Assembly: GCF_000717875.1 (NCBI RefSeq)
Contig: NZ_JOCT01000023.1
Span: forward strand, 62,001 to 126,000
Origin: Streptomyces sp. NRRL S-455
GTDB lineage: Bacteria; Actinomycetota; Actinomycetes; Streptomycetales; Streptomycetaceae
DNA length: 64,000 bases
Direction of reading: 5' to 3'
Position numbers and translations under genes: made by a program. The notes beneath the pieces were generated by a model. The model was not told where the DNA came from. It worked only from the letters and a program-made list of their open reading frames with translations, and ran no database searches. Shown piece after piece: positions 43,789-55,909 of this stretch (positions are counted from its first letter, which is position 1; each line of letters opens with the position of its first letter).

Positions 43789-44600
43789 ACGGAGCGAGCC
43801 GCGAGGCCCTGGCAGCCGCACGTGAGCGTCTCGACGCGCTGACGGACTCCACGTCCGTGGACGCAGGGAAGCTCGCCGACGAGCTGGCCGCCGTCACCGC
43901 GCTGCTCGACCGCGAGGTGTCGCTGCGTCGGGTCCTCACCGACCCGGCGCAGGCCGGCGAGGCCAAGGCCGAGCTGGCCCAGCGCCTGCTCGGCACCCAG
44001 GTCAGCGGCCCGGCCGCCGACCTGGTGGCCGGCATGGTGCGCTCCCGCTGGTCGCAGTCGCGCGACCTGGTGGACGCGCTCGAGGAACTGGCCGCGACCG
44101 CCGACCTCACCGCCGCGCAGAAGGCCGGCAAGCTCGACGACGTCGAGGACGAGCTGTTCCGGTTCGGCCGGATCGTCTCCTCGAGCACCGAGCTGCGCGC
44201 CGCGCTGACCGACCGCAAGGCCACCACCCCGGCCAAGAGCGAGCTGCTGCGCAGCCTCCTCGGCGGCCGGGCCCAGTCGGCCACCGAGCGTCTGGTGACG
44301 CGTCTTGTGACCGCGCCGCGGGGACGTAGCCTGGAGTCGGGACTGGAGTCCCTGTCCAAGCTCGCCGCCGACCGCCGGAACCGCATGGTCGCCGTCGTCA
44401 CCTCGGCGGTGCCGCTGAGCGACCCGCAGAAGCAGCGCCTGGGCGCCGCCCTCGCGAAGCTCTACGGCCGCCAGATGCACCTCAACCTGGACGTGGACCC
44501 CGAGGTCCTCGGCGGGATCCGGGTGCAGGTCGGTGACGAGGTCATCAACGGCTCCCTCGCGGACCGCATCGAGGACGCCAGCCGCCGGCTCGCCGGCTGA
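43785..44600 (+). CDS. atpH: F0F1 ATP synthase subunit delta
   Basis: 271 aa, ATG 43785 overlapping atpF. Links F1 to the stalk. The C-terminal conserved part [19 protein letters not shown] and [21 protein letters not shown] identifies it. Longer than the E. coli subunit (177 aa) through an N-terminal extension, as usual in Streptomyces. Confidence 0.96.
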   Translation: MNGASREALAAARERLDALTDSTSVDAGKLADELAAVTALLDREVSLRRVLTDPAQAGEAKAELAQRLLGTQVSGPAADLVAGMVRSRWSQSRDLVDALEELAATADLTAAQKAGKLDDVEDELFRFGRIVSSSTELRAALTDRKATTPAKSELLRSLLGGRAQSATERLVTRLVTAPRGRSLESGLESLSKLAADRRNRMVAVVTSAVPLSDPQKQRLGAALAKLYGRQMHLNLDVDPEVLGGIRVQVGDEVINGSLADRIEDASRRLAG

Positions 44601-44640
44601 GCAGCAACTCAATAGGCACAACGTACTTACGACGGCCCTG

Positions 44641-44704
44641 GTTGGGCCGTACAGAAGAATCCTGGGGGTCGCCCCCAGACCCCCTAAGAAACTTCGGGCC
44701 CAAC
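44641..44704. repeat. Nested inverted repeats between atpH and atpA
   Basis: Outer arms GTTGGGCC (44641-44648) and GGCCCAAC (44697-44704) enclose the palindrome CTGGGGG TCG CCCCCAG (44662-44678), of the same type as the one in prmC. The downstream arm ends just before the atpA ribosome binding site (AAGGAG). It may affect atpA translation or transcript processing. Confidence 0.65.
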
Positions 44705-44724
44705 AAGGAGAGCAGGGAACCCAG

Positions 44725-46314
44725 ATGGCGGAGCTCACGATCCGGCCGGAGGAGATCCGGGACGCGCTGGAGAACTTCGTCCAGGCGTACAAGCCGGACG
44801 CGGCCTCGCGCGAGGAGGTCGGTACGGTCACCTTTGCCGGCGACGGCATCGCGAAGGTCGAGGGCCTGCCCTCGACCATGGCCAACGAGCTGCTGAAGTT
44901 CGAGGACGGCACCCTCGGCCTCGCCCTCAACCTCGAGGAGCGCGAGATCGGTGCCATCGTCCTCGGTGAGTTCAGCGGCATCGAGGAGGGTCAGCCGGTC
45001 TCGCGCACCGGTGAGGTTCTCTCCGTCGCGGTCGGCGAGGGCTACCTCGGCCGCGTGGTCGACCCCCTCGGCAACCCGATCGACGGTCTCGGCGAGATCG
45101 AGACCTCGGACCGCCGCGCCCTCGAGCTGCAGGCCCCCACGGTCATGCAGCGCAAGTCGGTGCACGAGCCGATGGAGACCGGCTACAAGGCCGTCGACGC
45201 GATGACGCCGATCGGCCGTGGCCAGCGTCAGCTGATCATCGGTGACCGCCAGACCGGCAAGACCGCCCTGGCCGTCGACACGATCATCAACCAGCGCGAC
45301 AACTGGCGCTCGGGCGACCCGAACAAGCAGGTCCGCTGCATCTACGTCGCCATCGGCCAGAAGGGCTCCACGATCGCCGGTGTGCGCGGCGCTCTGGAGG
45401 AGGCCGGCGCGCTGGAGTACACGACCATCGTCGCCGCCCCGGCGTCCGACCCGGCGGGCTTCAAGTACCTGGCCCCGTACACCGGTTCGGCCATCGGTCA
45501 GCAGTGGATGTACGAGGGCAAGCACGTCCTGATCATCTTCGACGACCTGTCGAAGCAGGCCGACGCCTACCGTGCCGTGTCGCTGCTGCTGCGCCGCCCG
45601 CCGGGCCGTGAGGCCTACCCGGGTGACGTCTTCTACCTGCACTCCCGCCTGCTGGAGCGCTGCGCCAAGCTCTCCGACGAGATGGGCGCGGGTTCGATGA
45701 CCGGTCTGCCGATCGTCGAGACCAAGGCCAACGACGTCTCGGCGTTCATCCCGACCAACGTCATCTCCATCACCGACGGCCAGTGCTTCCTGGAGTCGGA
45801 CCTGTTCAACGCCGGTCAGCGCCCCGCGCTGAACGTCGGTATCTCCGTCTCCCGAGTCGGTGGTTCCGCCCAGCACAAGGCGATCCGCCAGGTGTCCGGC
45901 CGTCTGCGTGTGGACCTCGCCCAGTTCCGTGAGCTGGAGGCGTTCGCCGCCTTCGGTTCCGACCTGGACGCCGCGTCCAAGGCGTCGCTGGAGCGCGGTC
46001 AGCGCATGGTCGAGCTGCTGAAGCAGCCGCAGTACCAGCCGATGGCCACCGAGGACCAGGTCGTCTCCATCTGGGCCGGCACCACCGGCAAGATGGACGA
46101 GGTCCCCGTCGCCGACATCCGCCGCTTCGAGAAGGAGCTGCTGGAGTACCTGCACCGCAAGGAGCAGGGCCTGCTGACCTCCATCCGCGAGGGCGGCAAG
46201 ATGTCGGACGACACCCTGCAGGCCATGGCCGACGCCATCGCCGAATTCAAGAAGCAGTTCGAGACCTCCGACGGCAAGCTGCTCGGCGAGGACGCTCCGG
46301 CTGCGAGCAAGTGA
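44725..46314 (+). CDS. atpA: F0F1 ATP synthase subunit alpha
   Basis: 529 aa from ATG 44725. Nucleotide-binding, non-catalytic subunit: Walker [14 protein letters not shown] near residue 173-185, [17 protein letters not shown], and the signature [17 protein letters not shown]. Complete. Confidence 0.98.
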   Translation: MAELTIRPEEIRDALENFVQAYKPDAASREEVGTVTFAGDGIAKVEGLPSTMANELLKFEDGTLGLALNLEEREIGAIVLGEFSGIEEGQPVSRTGEVLSVAVGEGYLGRVVDPLGNPIDGLGEIETSDRRALELQAPTVMQRKSVHEPMETGYKAVDAMTPIGRGQRQLIIGDRQTGKTALAVDTIINQRDNWRSGDPNKQVRCIYVAIGQKGSTIAGVRGALEEAGALEYTTIVAAPASDPAGFKYLAPYTGSAIGQQWMYEGKHVLIIFDDLSKQADAYRAVSLLLRRPPGREAYPGDVFYLHSRLLERCAKLSDEMGAGSMTGLPIVETKANDVSAFIPTNVISITDGQCFLESDLFNAGQRPALNVGISVSRVGGSAQHKAIRQVSGRLRVDLAQFRELEAFAAFGSDLDAASKASLERGQRMVELLKQPQYQPMATEDQVVSIWAGTTGKMDEVPVADIRRFEKELLEYLHRKEQGLLTSIREGGKMSDDTLQAMADAIAEFKKQFETSDGKLLGEDAPAASK

Positions 46315-46334
46315 CGACGGAAGGGACCTGACTC

Positions 46335-47255
46335 ATGGGAGCCCAGCTCCGGGTCTACAAGCGTCGCATCCGATCCGTCTCCGCGACCAAGAAGATCACC
46401 AAGGCGATGGAGATGATCGCCGCCTCGCGCGTCGTCAAGGCGCAGCGCAAGGTGGCGGCCTCCACGCCGTACGCGACCGAGCTCACCCGCGCGGTCACGG
46501 CGGTCGCGACCGGCTCGAACACCAAGCACCCGCTGACGACGGAAGCGGAGAACCCGACCCGCGCCGCGGTCCTGCTCCTCACGAGCGACCGCGGTCTGGC
46601 CGGCGCCTTCAACTCCAACGCCATCAAGGCGGCGGAGCGGCTGACGGCGAAGCTCGAGGGTGAGGGCAAGGAGGTCGTCAGCTACATCGTCGGCCGCCGT
46701 GGTGTCGCCCACTACAACTTCCGCGAGCGCAAGATCGCGGAGTCGTTCACGGGCTTCACCGACGAGCCCTCGTACGCGGACGCCAAGAAGGTCGCGGCCC
46801 CGCTGATCGAGGCGATCGAGACGGAGACGGCCGAGGGCGGCGTGGACGAGCTCCACATCGTCTACACCGAGTTCGTGTCGATGATGACGCAGACGGCGAC
46901 CGAGGCGCGGCTGCTGCCGCTCAGCCTCGACGAGGTGGCGGCGGAGGCGAAGCCCGAGAAGGGCGAGATCCTCCCGCTGTTCGACTTCGAGCCCTCGGCG
47001 GAGGACGTCCTGGACGCCCTGCTGCCGCGCTACGTGGAGAGCCGGATCTACAACGCGCTGCTCCAGTCGGCCGCCTCCAAGCACGCCGCCACGCGGCGCG
47101 CGATGAAGTCGGCCACCGACAACGCCGGAGAGCTCATCGAGACGCTCACCCGGCTTGCCAACCAGGCCCGCCAGGCCGAAATCACCCAGGAAATCAGCGA
47201 GATCGTCGGTGGTGCCAGTGCCCTGGCCGACGCGACCGCGGGGAGTGACCGATAA
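46335..47255 (+). CDS. atpG: F0F1 ATP synthase subunit gamma
   Basis: 306 aa. The rotating central shaft: N-terminal helix [27 protein letters not shown] without the first residues of MGAQ, and C-terminal [15 protein letters not shown]. Stop (TAA) abuts the atpD start. Confidence 0.97.
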   Translation: MGAQLRVYKRRIRSVSATKKITKAMEMIAASRVVKAQRKVAASTPYATELTRAVTAVATGSNTKHPLTTEAENPTRAAVLLLTSDRGLAGAFNSNAIKAAERLTAKLEGEGKEVVSYIVGRRGVAHYNFRERKIAESFTGFTDEPSYADAKKVAAPLIEAIETETAEGGVDELHIVYTEFVSMMTQTATEARLLPLSLDEVAAEAKPEKGEILPLFDFEPSAEDVLDALLPRYVESRIYNALLQSAASKHAATRRAMKSATDNAGELIETLTRLANQARQAEITQEISEIVGGASALADATAGSDR

Positions 47256-48692
<1,437 letters not shown>

Positions 48693-48706
48693 GCCTCGCG
48701 CTCGTC

Positions 48707-48738
48707 GGAGGGGGCGGGGTTCGTCCCGCCCCCTCCGT
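48707..48738 (+). terminator. Strong hairpin between atpD and atpC
   Basis: Perfect 13-base arms CGGAGGGGGCGGG and CCCGCCCCCTCCG around GTTCGT, 14 bases after the atpD stop but inside the atp gene set. Could reduce atpC transcription or protect the 3' end of the upstream transcript. Confidence 0.75.
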
Positions 48739-48803
48739 CACGCCCATTAGACTTGTAATCCACACCCGGCACTCCCGCCGGGTGGTGACCCGAGGAGCCA
48801 CCC

Positions 48804-49181
48804 TTGGCTGCTGAGCTGCACGTCGCGCTGGTCGCGGCCGACCGTGAGGTCTGGTCCGGCCAGGCCACCCTGGTCGTCGCGCGCACCACGTCCGGCGACA
48901 TCGGCGTCATGCCCGGTCACCAGCCGCTGCTCGGTGTGCTGGAGTCGGGCCCCGTGACCATCCGCACGAGCGAGGGCGGGACCGTCGTCGCCGCGGTCCA
49001 CGGCGGATTCATCTCGTTCGCGGACGACAAGCTCTCGCTGCTCGCGGAGGTCGCCGAGCTGTCGGACGAGATCGACGTCCAGCGCGCGGAGCGGGAGCTG
49101 GAGCGCGCGAAGGCGGAGGACGACGCGGAGGCCCAGCGCCGCGCGGACGTCCGTCTGCGGGCGGCCACGGCGGCGCGATGA
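48804..49181 (+). CDS. atpC: F0F1 ATP synthase subunit epsilon
   Basis: 125 aa from TTG 48804, with GAGGAG upstream. Beta-sandwich LHVALVAADREVWSGQATLVV, GDIGVMPGHQPLLGVL and two C-terminal helices (IDVQRAERELERAKAEDDAEA). Regulates ATPase activity. Confidence 0.96.
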   Translation: MAAELHVALVAADREVWSGQATLVVARTTSGDIGVMPGHQPLLGVLESGPVTIRTSEGGTVVAAVHGGFISFADDKLSLLAEVAELSDEIDVQRAERELERAKAEDDAEAQRRADVRLRAATAAR

Positions 49182-49239
49182 CCGTGGGGGCGCCTCCCAG
49201 GCCCTGCAGGCACTGGGGGACCGCCGTGTGAAGAGTTCA

Positions 49240-49288
49240 CTCAGCCGCGGCTGGGTACCGGAGAGATCCGGGCCCAGCCGCGGCTGAG
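49240..49288 (+). terminator. Terminator-like perfect inverted repeat after atpC
   Basis: 16-base arms CTCAGCCGCGGCTGGG and CCCAGCCGCGGCTGAG, fully complementary, with a 17-base loop. Ends the atp operon 58 bases after atpC. Confidence 0.85.
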
Positions 49289-49344
49289 GTGGATGTGGGT
49301 GATTTTTACGTTCCGTTACCTAGGAGACGAGGAGGTCGGTGCCG

Positions 49345-49791
49345 ATGGTCCTCGCTCTGACTGTGTGCGGAATCGTGGTGGCCCTCGTGCTGGTGGGCCT
49401 GTTCGTCTTCGGTCTGCGGCGCCGGCTGATCCAGCGCTCGGGCGGCACCTTCGACGCCAGCCTGCGCTGGGACGCCCCTGAGCAGGGCGACACCAACGGC
49501 AAGGGCTGGGCGTACGGAGTGGCCCGGTACAACGGCGACCGTGTCGAGTGGTACCGCGTCTTCTCGTACTCGCCGCGCCCGCGCCGCATCCTGGAACGCT
49601 CCGCGATCGAGGTGGCCGGCCGCCGGGTCCCCGAGGGCGAGGAGGAGCTGGCGCTCCTCTCCGACCATGTGATCCTGGCCTGTCTGCACCGGGGGACTCG
49701 GCTGGAGCTGGCCATGAGCGAGGACGCGCTGACCGGTTTCCTCGCGTGGCTTGAGGCAGCCCCGCCCGGACAGCGAGTGAATGTGGCGTAG
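49345..49791 (+). CDS. DUF2550 family membrane-anchored protein
   Basis: 148 aa. ATG 49345 is nine bases from a GGAGG site and is preferred to GTG 49339. One N-terminal membrane helix (VLALTVCGIVVALVLVGLFV) and a cytoplasmic beta-rich domain (RWDAPEQGDTNGKGWAYGV ... GDRVEWYRVFSYSPRPRRI). The equivalent gene follows the atp operon in mycobacteria (Rv1312). Function unknown. Its last codons form one arm of a long hairpin. Confidence 0.88.
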   Translation: MVLALTVCGIVVALVLVGLFVFGLRRRLIQRSGGTFDASLRWDAPEQGDTNGKGWAYGVARYNGDRVEWYRVFSYSPRPRRILERSAIEVAGRRVPEGEEELALLSDHVILACLHRGTRLELAMSEDALTGFLAWLEAAPPGQRVNVA

Positions 49792-49807
49792 CCACATTCA
49801 CTCGCTG
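49771..49807 (+). terminator. 17-bp perfect hairpin spanning the DUF2550 stop codon
   Basis: CAGCGAGTGAATGTGGC and GCCACATTCACTCGCTG are fully complementary with a 3-base loop that contains part of the TAG stop. Also faces the convergent chitinase gene, so it may terminate both. A partial copy (CAATGTGGCT) appears near 49845. Confidence 0.85.
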
Positions 49808-49862
49808 GGTGGGGGTCCCCCCCGGACGAAGCCTGGGGGAGCGTCAATGTGGCTCAGTAGCT

Positions 49863-51689
<1,827 letters not shown>

Positions 51690-51739
51690 GCTGCGCCTCC
51701 TTGTGGGGTTGTCGGGGCGTGACTGAGCCTCACGCCCCT

Positions 51740-51793
51740 CATGGTGCGGTGAGAATAGAAAGGTCTGAACCACCGGTCAATAGGTCTGGACCA
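51740..51793 (-). promoter_or_regulatory. chi promoter with two 12-bp direct repeats
   Basis: On the minus strand, TGGTCCAGACCT and TGGTTCAGACCT stand about 20 bases apart. Between and after them lie TTGACC and, 17 bases on, TATTCT, a good promoter pair. Twelve-base direct repeats of this consensus mediate chitin induction and glucose repression of Streptomyces chitinase genes. Confidence 0.85.
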
Positions 51794-51809
51794 CCGCATC
51801 GGCGTCGGT

Positions 51810-52451
51810 TCAGATCCCCAACTCCTGCGCCAGCACCGCCGCCTGCACCCTGCTGCGCAGTTCCAGCTTCCCCAGCAGCCGGCTGACATGGGTCTTCACG
51901 GTCGCCTCGGCCATGTCGAGCCGCTCGGCGATGCCCGCGTTGGACAGGCCTTCACCCAGACAGGACAGCACTTCGCGCTCACGCCGGGTCAGCTGGTCCA
52001 GGACGGACGGATCGGCCGTCGGCTCCCGCGCGGGCTTCGCGGCGAACTCGGCGATCAGACGGCGGGTGACCGCCGGGGAGATCAGCCCCTCCCCGCGCGC
52101 CACCGTCCGTACCGCCTCCAGCAGTTCCTTGGCCTCGGCGTTCTTCAGCAGGAACCCGGACGCGCCCGCGCGCAGCGCCCCGAACACGTACTCGTCGTGA
52201 TCGAAGGTGGTCAGCACGAGCACGTCCGCGAGCCCTTCGGCGACGACCTGCCGGGTCGCCGACACTCCGTCCACGCGGGGCATCTGAATGTCCATCAGCA
52301 CCAGGTCCGGCCGCAGCTCGCGCGCCAGTGCCACCGCCTGCTCGCCGTCCGCCGCCTCGCCGGCCACCTCGATGTCCGGCGCGCTGCGCAGGATGAGCAC
52401 CAGGCCTGAGCGGACGGCCGACTGGTCCTCGGCGACCAGGACGCGGATCAT
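51810..52451 (-). CDS. NarL/LuxR-family response regulator
   Basis: 213 aa. Receiver domain with AED at residues 7-9, phosphoacceptor D54 in LVLMDIQMPRVDG and the conserved lysine in GFLLKNAE. The LuxR helix-turn-helix lies at 150-205 (LTRREREVLSCLGEGLSNAGIAERL and ATVKTHVSRLLGKL). Start overlaps the kinase stop (ATGA), so the pair is coupled. The chitinase gene lies upstream on the same strand's far side; chitinase genes are often regulated by neighbouring two-component systems, but no direct evidence is visible. Confidence 0.94.
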   Translation of the reverse strand: MIRVLVAEDQSAVRSGLVLILRSAPDIEVAGEAADGEQAVALARELRPDLVLMDIQMPRVDGVSATRQVVAEGLADVLVLTTFDHDEYVFGALRAGASGFLLKNAEAKELLEAVRTVARGEGLISPAVTRRLIAEFAAKPAREPTADPSVLDQLTRREREVLSCLGEGLSNAGIAERLDMAEATVKTHVSRLLGKLELRSRVQAAVLAQELGI

Positions 52452-53641
52452 GGGGTGTCTCCTTCGGCGGTGTCGCTGACGGGGAGGGTGGCGCGTACGG
52501 CCCAGATCTTGCCGTCCCGCGAGTCCTCGGGACCGGCCTCGAAGGTGCCGCCGAGCAGCGCGGCGCGCTCCCGCATGCCGACCAGGCCGGCGCCCGATCC
52601 GGGGGCCGTGGGGCCGTCCCGGTCGCCGTAGGGGCTGCTCACCTCGACCGTCAGAACACCGTCGCACCGGGCGAGGGACACGGCGACCCGGCCGGCGCCG
52701 GCGTGCTTGAGCGCGTTGGTGAGGGACTCCTGGACGATGCGGTAGGCGGCGAGTTCCACGGGCGCCGGGACCGCGCCCTGGGCCGCGTCGAGGGTGACGT
52801 CGAGGCCGTTGGTGCGCGCGTTCTCCACCAGGGCGACGAGTCCGTCGAGGGTGGGGGCGGCGACCGGCTCGGTGTCGCCGCTGGAATCGCGGAGGATCCC
52901 GATCAGCCGCCGCATCTCCGCGAGCCCCTCGACGCTGTTCTCGCGGATGACCACCAGCGCCTCCTGCGAGGTCTTGGGGTCCTCCAGGGAGAGAGCGGCC
53001 GTGGAGTGGATGGCGATCGCCGAGAGGTGGTTGGCGACCATGTCGTGCAGTTCGCGGGCCATCCGGGCACGCTCGGCGGTGACGGCCTGGGTGCGGTCCA
53101 TCTCGGCGAGCAGCGCGGTCTGCTCGGCGAGCAGCCGGGCCGCCTCGGCCGCGTCACGGTGGTTGCGGACGATCAGACCCGTGGCGGCGGGGCCGAAGGA
53201 CACGAGGCCGGTGATCACACCGATCAGCAGCGCCTCGGGCTCGCGCCAGACCGCGAACGGCACCACCGCCCCGGCCACCGAGAGCAGCCCGGTGATCCGC
53301 GGGATGCGGTGGGCCGAGGCGGGCGGTCCGTACAGGACGGCCGCGTACATGAGGTCGGTGTACATCAGGATCGTGACCAGGTTGCCCTGGGTGACGAGGT
53401 CCAGCACGATCGCGGGCGTGCCGATCAGCAGGGCGGTGCGGGGGGCGGTCCGGCGCAGCAGCTCGCAGCCGGCCATGACGAAGAGCGGCAGCAGAAGCGG
53501 CCAGCGTCCCGGCAGGAGCACGTACGGCTCGGTGTGCGGACGGGTGGCCAGGCCGACGCTCCACAGCAGCAGCCCGCCGAGCAGCCCGGCCAGCGCGACG
53601 CGGACGTCGAAGCGGCGGGGGCGGGGGAGTCGTACGGCCAT
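52448..53641 (-). CDS. NarL-type sensor histidine kinase
   Basis: 397 aa. Five or six membrane helices in the first 180 residues (ALAGLLGGLLLWSVGLA, WPLLLPLFVMAGCELL, GLLSVAGAVVPFAVW, LLIGVITGLVSFGPAATGL). A HisKA_3 dimerisation helix carries the phospho-histidine in ERARMARELHDMVANHLSAI near residue 198. HATPase_c follows: ESLTNALKHAGAGRVAVSL and GSGAGLVGMRERAALLGG. No large sensory loop, so the signal is probably sensed in the membrane. Partner of the adjacent regulator. Confidence 0.93.
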   Translation of the reverse strand: MAVRLPRPRRFDVRVALAGLLGGLLLWSVGLATRPHTEPYVLLPGRWPLLLPLFVMAGCELLRRTAPRTALLIGTPAIVLDLVTQGNLVTILMYTDLMYAAVLYGPPASAHRIPRITGLLSVAGAVVPFAVWREPEALLIGVITGLVSFGPAATGLIVRNHRDAAEAARLLAEQTALLAEMDRTQAVTAERARMARELHDMVANHLSAIAIHSTAALSLEDPKTSQEALVVIRENSVEGLAEMRRLIGILRDSSGDTEPVAAPTLDGLVALVENARTNGLDVTLDAAQGAVPAPVELAAYRIVQESLTNALKHAGAGRVAVSLARCDGVLTVEVSSPYGDRDGPTAPGSGAGLVGMRERAALLGGTFEAGPEDSRDGKIWAVRATLPVSDTAEGDTP

Positions 53642-53793
53642 GGCACCATCCAACACGGCCGTCGCGCCCTGAGCGTGAACCCCGCGGAGGGTCCTCGGCT
53701 GCATCCTTCGATGTACTGCGGGTTCGTCAGTGGCGATGACGATTCCGGGCACGCCGCACGGGAGCCTGAAGAGGTGACCGAGAGGAGCGAACC

Positions 53794-54375
53794 GTGATCG
53801 TCGCATTGATCGCCGCCTGCGAGATCGGCTTCTGGGTGCTGCTGGCGGCCGGGCTGAGCGCCCGCTACCTCCTGCGCATGCCACGGCTGGGGCTGGGCCT
53901 GCTGCTGTGCGAGCCGCTGTTGGAGGTCGTCCTGCTGGTCGCCACCGCGCTGGACCTGAAGAACGGTGCCGAGCCGAACTGGACGCACGGGCTGGCCGCG
54001 CTGTACATCGGCTACACCGTCGGGCACGGCCACCGCACGGTGAAGTGGCTCGACGGCCACGCGGCCCACCGGCTGGGCGGCGCCCCGAAGCCGATCGGCC
54101 CACCGCGCTACGGAATGGCCCGCGCCCGCCACGAGGGCAAGGTGTGGCTGGGCACGCTGGTGGGCGCCGTCGTCGCGACCGTGCTCCTCCAGCTCGCGAT
54201 CTGGTACGTGGACGACCCGAGCCGCGTGACCTCGCTGGAGAACTGGCGCTACGGGGCCTGGCGTGCGGCCGGGATCCACGGACTGGTCGCTCTGAGCTAC
54301 TGGATCTGGCCGCGCAAGGCCCCTGCGGGTGAGCCGGAGGCGGTCACCACCTCGAAGGAAAGGACACACTCATGA
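53794..54375 (+). CDS. Integral membrane protein, unknown function
   Basis: 193 aa from GTG 53794 with AGAGGAG upstream. Four hydrophobic segments (VALIAACEIGFWVLLAAG, LGLLLCEPLLEVVLLVATAL, TLVGAVVATVLLQLAIWYV, AAGIHGLVALSYWIWP) with a polar central loop of about 60 residues. Divergent from the sensor kinase gene and coupled to the next gene (ATGA overlap). Not recognised beyond streptomycete homologues. Confidence 0.75.
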   Translation: MIVALIAACEIGFWVLLAAGLSARYLLRMPRLGLGLLLCEPLLEVVLLVATALDLKNGAEPNWTHGLAALYIGYTVGHGHRTVKWLDGHAAHRLGGAPKPIGPPRYGMARARHEGKVWLGTLVGAVVATVLLQLAIWYVDDPSRVTSLENWRYGAWRAAGIHGLVALSYWIWPRKAPAGEPEAVTTSKERTHS

Positions 54376-54560
54376 GCAAGGCATCCCAGTACCTGCTGGA
54401 AGGCGTCGCCACCTTCCTGATCGGCCTGGTGCTGTGGCGGTTCACCGGAGACGTGGACGTCCCCGTGGTGACCCTCACGAAGGTGGGCGTCGTGATGATG
54501 ATCGTCGGCGGGGTCCTCTCCGCCAACGGCCTCCATCACGTCGCGCGAGGCAGAACCTAG
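54372..54560 (+). CDS. Small membrane protein (DUF5708-like)
   Basis: 62 aa, ATG 54372 overlapping the upstream stop. Two hydrophobic helices (YLLEGVATFLIGLVLWRF and LTKVGVVMMIVGGVLSANGL). The 3' end overlaps the convergent adenosyltransferase gene by four bases. Probably works with the upstream membrane protein. Confidence 0.7.
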   Translation: MSKASQYLLEGVATFLIGLVLWRFTGDVDVPVVTLTKVGVVMMIVGGVLSANGLHHVARGRT

Positions 54561-55129
54561 CGTTCGCCGCCCGGCACCCACAACACATCTCCGACCTCCT
54601 TGTTCGCCGTCCTCGCGAGGATGAACAGGAGGTCGGAGAGCCGGTTGAGGTAGGTGGCCGTCAGGGGGTTCATCGTCTCGCCGTGGGCCTCCAGGGCGGA
54701 CCAGGTCGAGCGTTCCGCCCGGCGTACGACCGTGCAGGCCTGGTGGAGCAGGGCCGCGCCCGGGGTGCCGCCCGGGAGGATGAAGGAGCGGAGCTTCTCC
54801 AGCTGCTCGTTAAAGCGGTCGCAGTCCGCCTCCAGCTTGTCGATGTAGAACTGCTCGACACGCAGCGGCGGGAACTCCGGGTTCTCCACCACCGGCGTCG
54901 ACAGGTCCGCTCCCACGTCGAACAGGTCGTTCTGGACGCGGGTGAGGACCTTGACGATCTCCTCGTCCAGGCCGCCCAGCGCGATCGCCGTGCCGATCAC
55001 CGCGTTCGCCTCGTTGGCGTCGGCGTACGCGGAGATCCGCAGGTCGGTCTTGGCGACCCGGCTCATGTCGCCGAGGGCGGTGGTGCCCCGGTCGCCGGTC
55101 CTGGTGTAGATGCGCGTCAGATTGACCAT
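54557..55129 (-). CDS. Cob(I)alamin adenosyltransferase, PduO type
   Basis: 190 aa. Transfers adenosyl from ATP to cob(I)alamin. N-terminal ATP loop YTRTGDRGTTALGDMSRVAK (residues 8-27), and C-terminal CTVVRRAERSTWSALE and YLNRLSDLLFILAR, typical of the PduO/CobO-type trimer. A gene of this type is at the corresponding place in mycobacteria (Rv1314c). Confidence 0.95.
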   Translation of the reverse strand: MVNLTRIYTRTGDRGTTALGDMSRVAKTDLRISAYADANEANAVIGTAIALGGLDEEIVKVLTRVQNDLFDVGADLSTPVVENPEFPPLRVEQFYIDKLEADCDRFNEQLEKLRSFILPGGTPGAALLHQACTVVRRAERSTWSALEAHGETMNPLTATYLNRLSDLLFILARTANKEVGDVLWVPGGER

Positions 55130-55142
55130 GTGGCCAGCGTAG

Positions 55143-55892
55143 TTACGCTCCGGCGGTTCGGAACACGCGTGTGCCCACCGTCACGGAGACGGCCGTGAGC
55201 CCGACGGCCACCAGGGCGCCGTACAGCATGTGCGCCGTCGCGTAATCGCCGACGTACGCGTCCCGCACCGCGTCCACCAGATAGCGGAACGGCATGAGGT
55301 GCGACAGTACGTCCAGCCACGCCGGTCCCAGGGTCATCGGGAGCATCAGGCCGGACAGCAGCATCGACGGCATGGTCAGCGCGTTGACCGCCGGACCGAA
55401 GCTCTGGGGCGTGTCCAGCTTCATCGCCAGCGCGTAGGACAGCGCGGCCAGCGACACCGTGAGCAGCGCGACGAACCCGAAGCCGATCAGTACGCCGGCC
55501 AGCGGCGCCCGCAGGCCCAGGGCCATGGCCGCCAGCACCAGCAGCACGGCCTGGAAGACGAACACGGTGGCTTCCCGCAGCACCCGGCCGAGCAGCAGGG
55601 CCAGCCGGCTGACCGGAGTGACCCGCATGCGCTCCACCACTCCCTGCCCCTTCTCGAGGATGACCGCGAAACCCGCGAACGAGGCTCCGAACAGACCGAG
55701 TTGGCACAGCAGGCCGGGGACGAGCATCTGCCAGGAGCTGCCGCGCCCGCCGAGCGGCAGGTCGGTCAGCAGCGGGCCGAAGAACAACAGGTACAGCAGC
55801 GGCATCAGGACGCCGAAGAGCAGTGCGAAGCGGGAGCGCAGGGACTGGCGCAGGTAGCGCCCGTAGATGAGGGCGGTGTCGTGTAACAGCAT
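55143..55892 (-). CDS. ABC-2 type transporter permease
   Basis: 249 aa from ATG 55892. Six membrane helices (RFALLFGVLMPLLYLLFFGP, GLLCQLGLFGASFAGFAVIL, FVFQAVLLVLAAMALGL, GVLIGFGFVALLTVSLAAL, ALTMPSMLLSGLMLPMTLG, MLYGALVAVGLTAVSVTVG) and the ABC-2 signature region ERMRVTPVSRLALLLGRVL. Likely exports a drug or lipid-like compound with the adjacent ATPase. Confidence 0.92.
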   Translation of the reverse strand: MLLHDTALIYGRYLRQSLRSRFALLFGVLMPLLYLLFFGPLLTDLPLGGRGSSWQMLVPGLLCQLGLFGASFAGFAVILEKGQGVVERMRVTPVSRLALLLGRVLREATVFVFQAVLLVLAAMALGLRAPLAGVLIGFGFVALLTVSLAALSYALAMKLDTPQSFGPAVNALTMPSMLLSGLMLPMTLGPAWLDVLSHLMPFRYLVDAVRDAYVGDYATAHMLYGALVAVGLTAVSVTVGTRVFRTAGA

Positions 55893-55909
55893 CGGGAGTC
55901 CTCTGCGTC

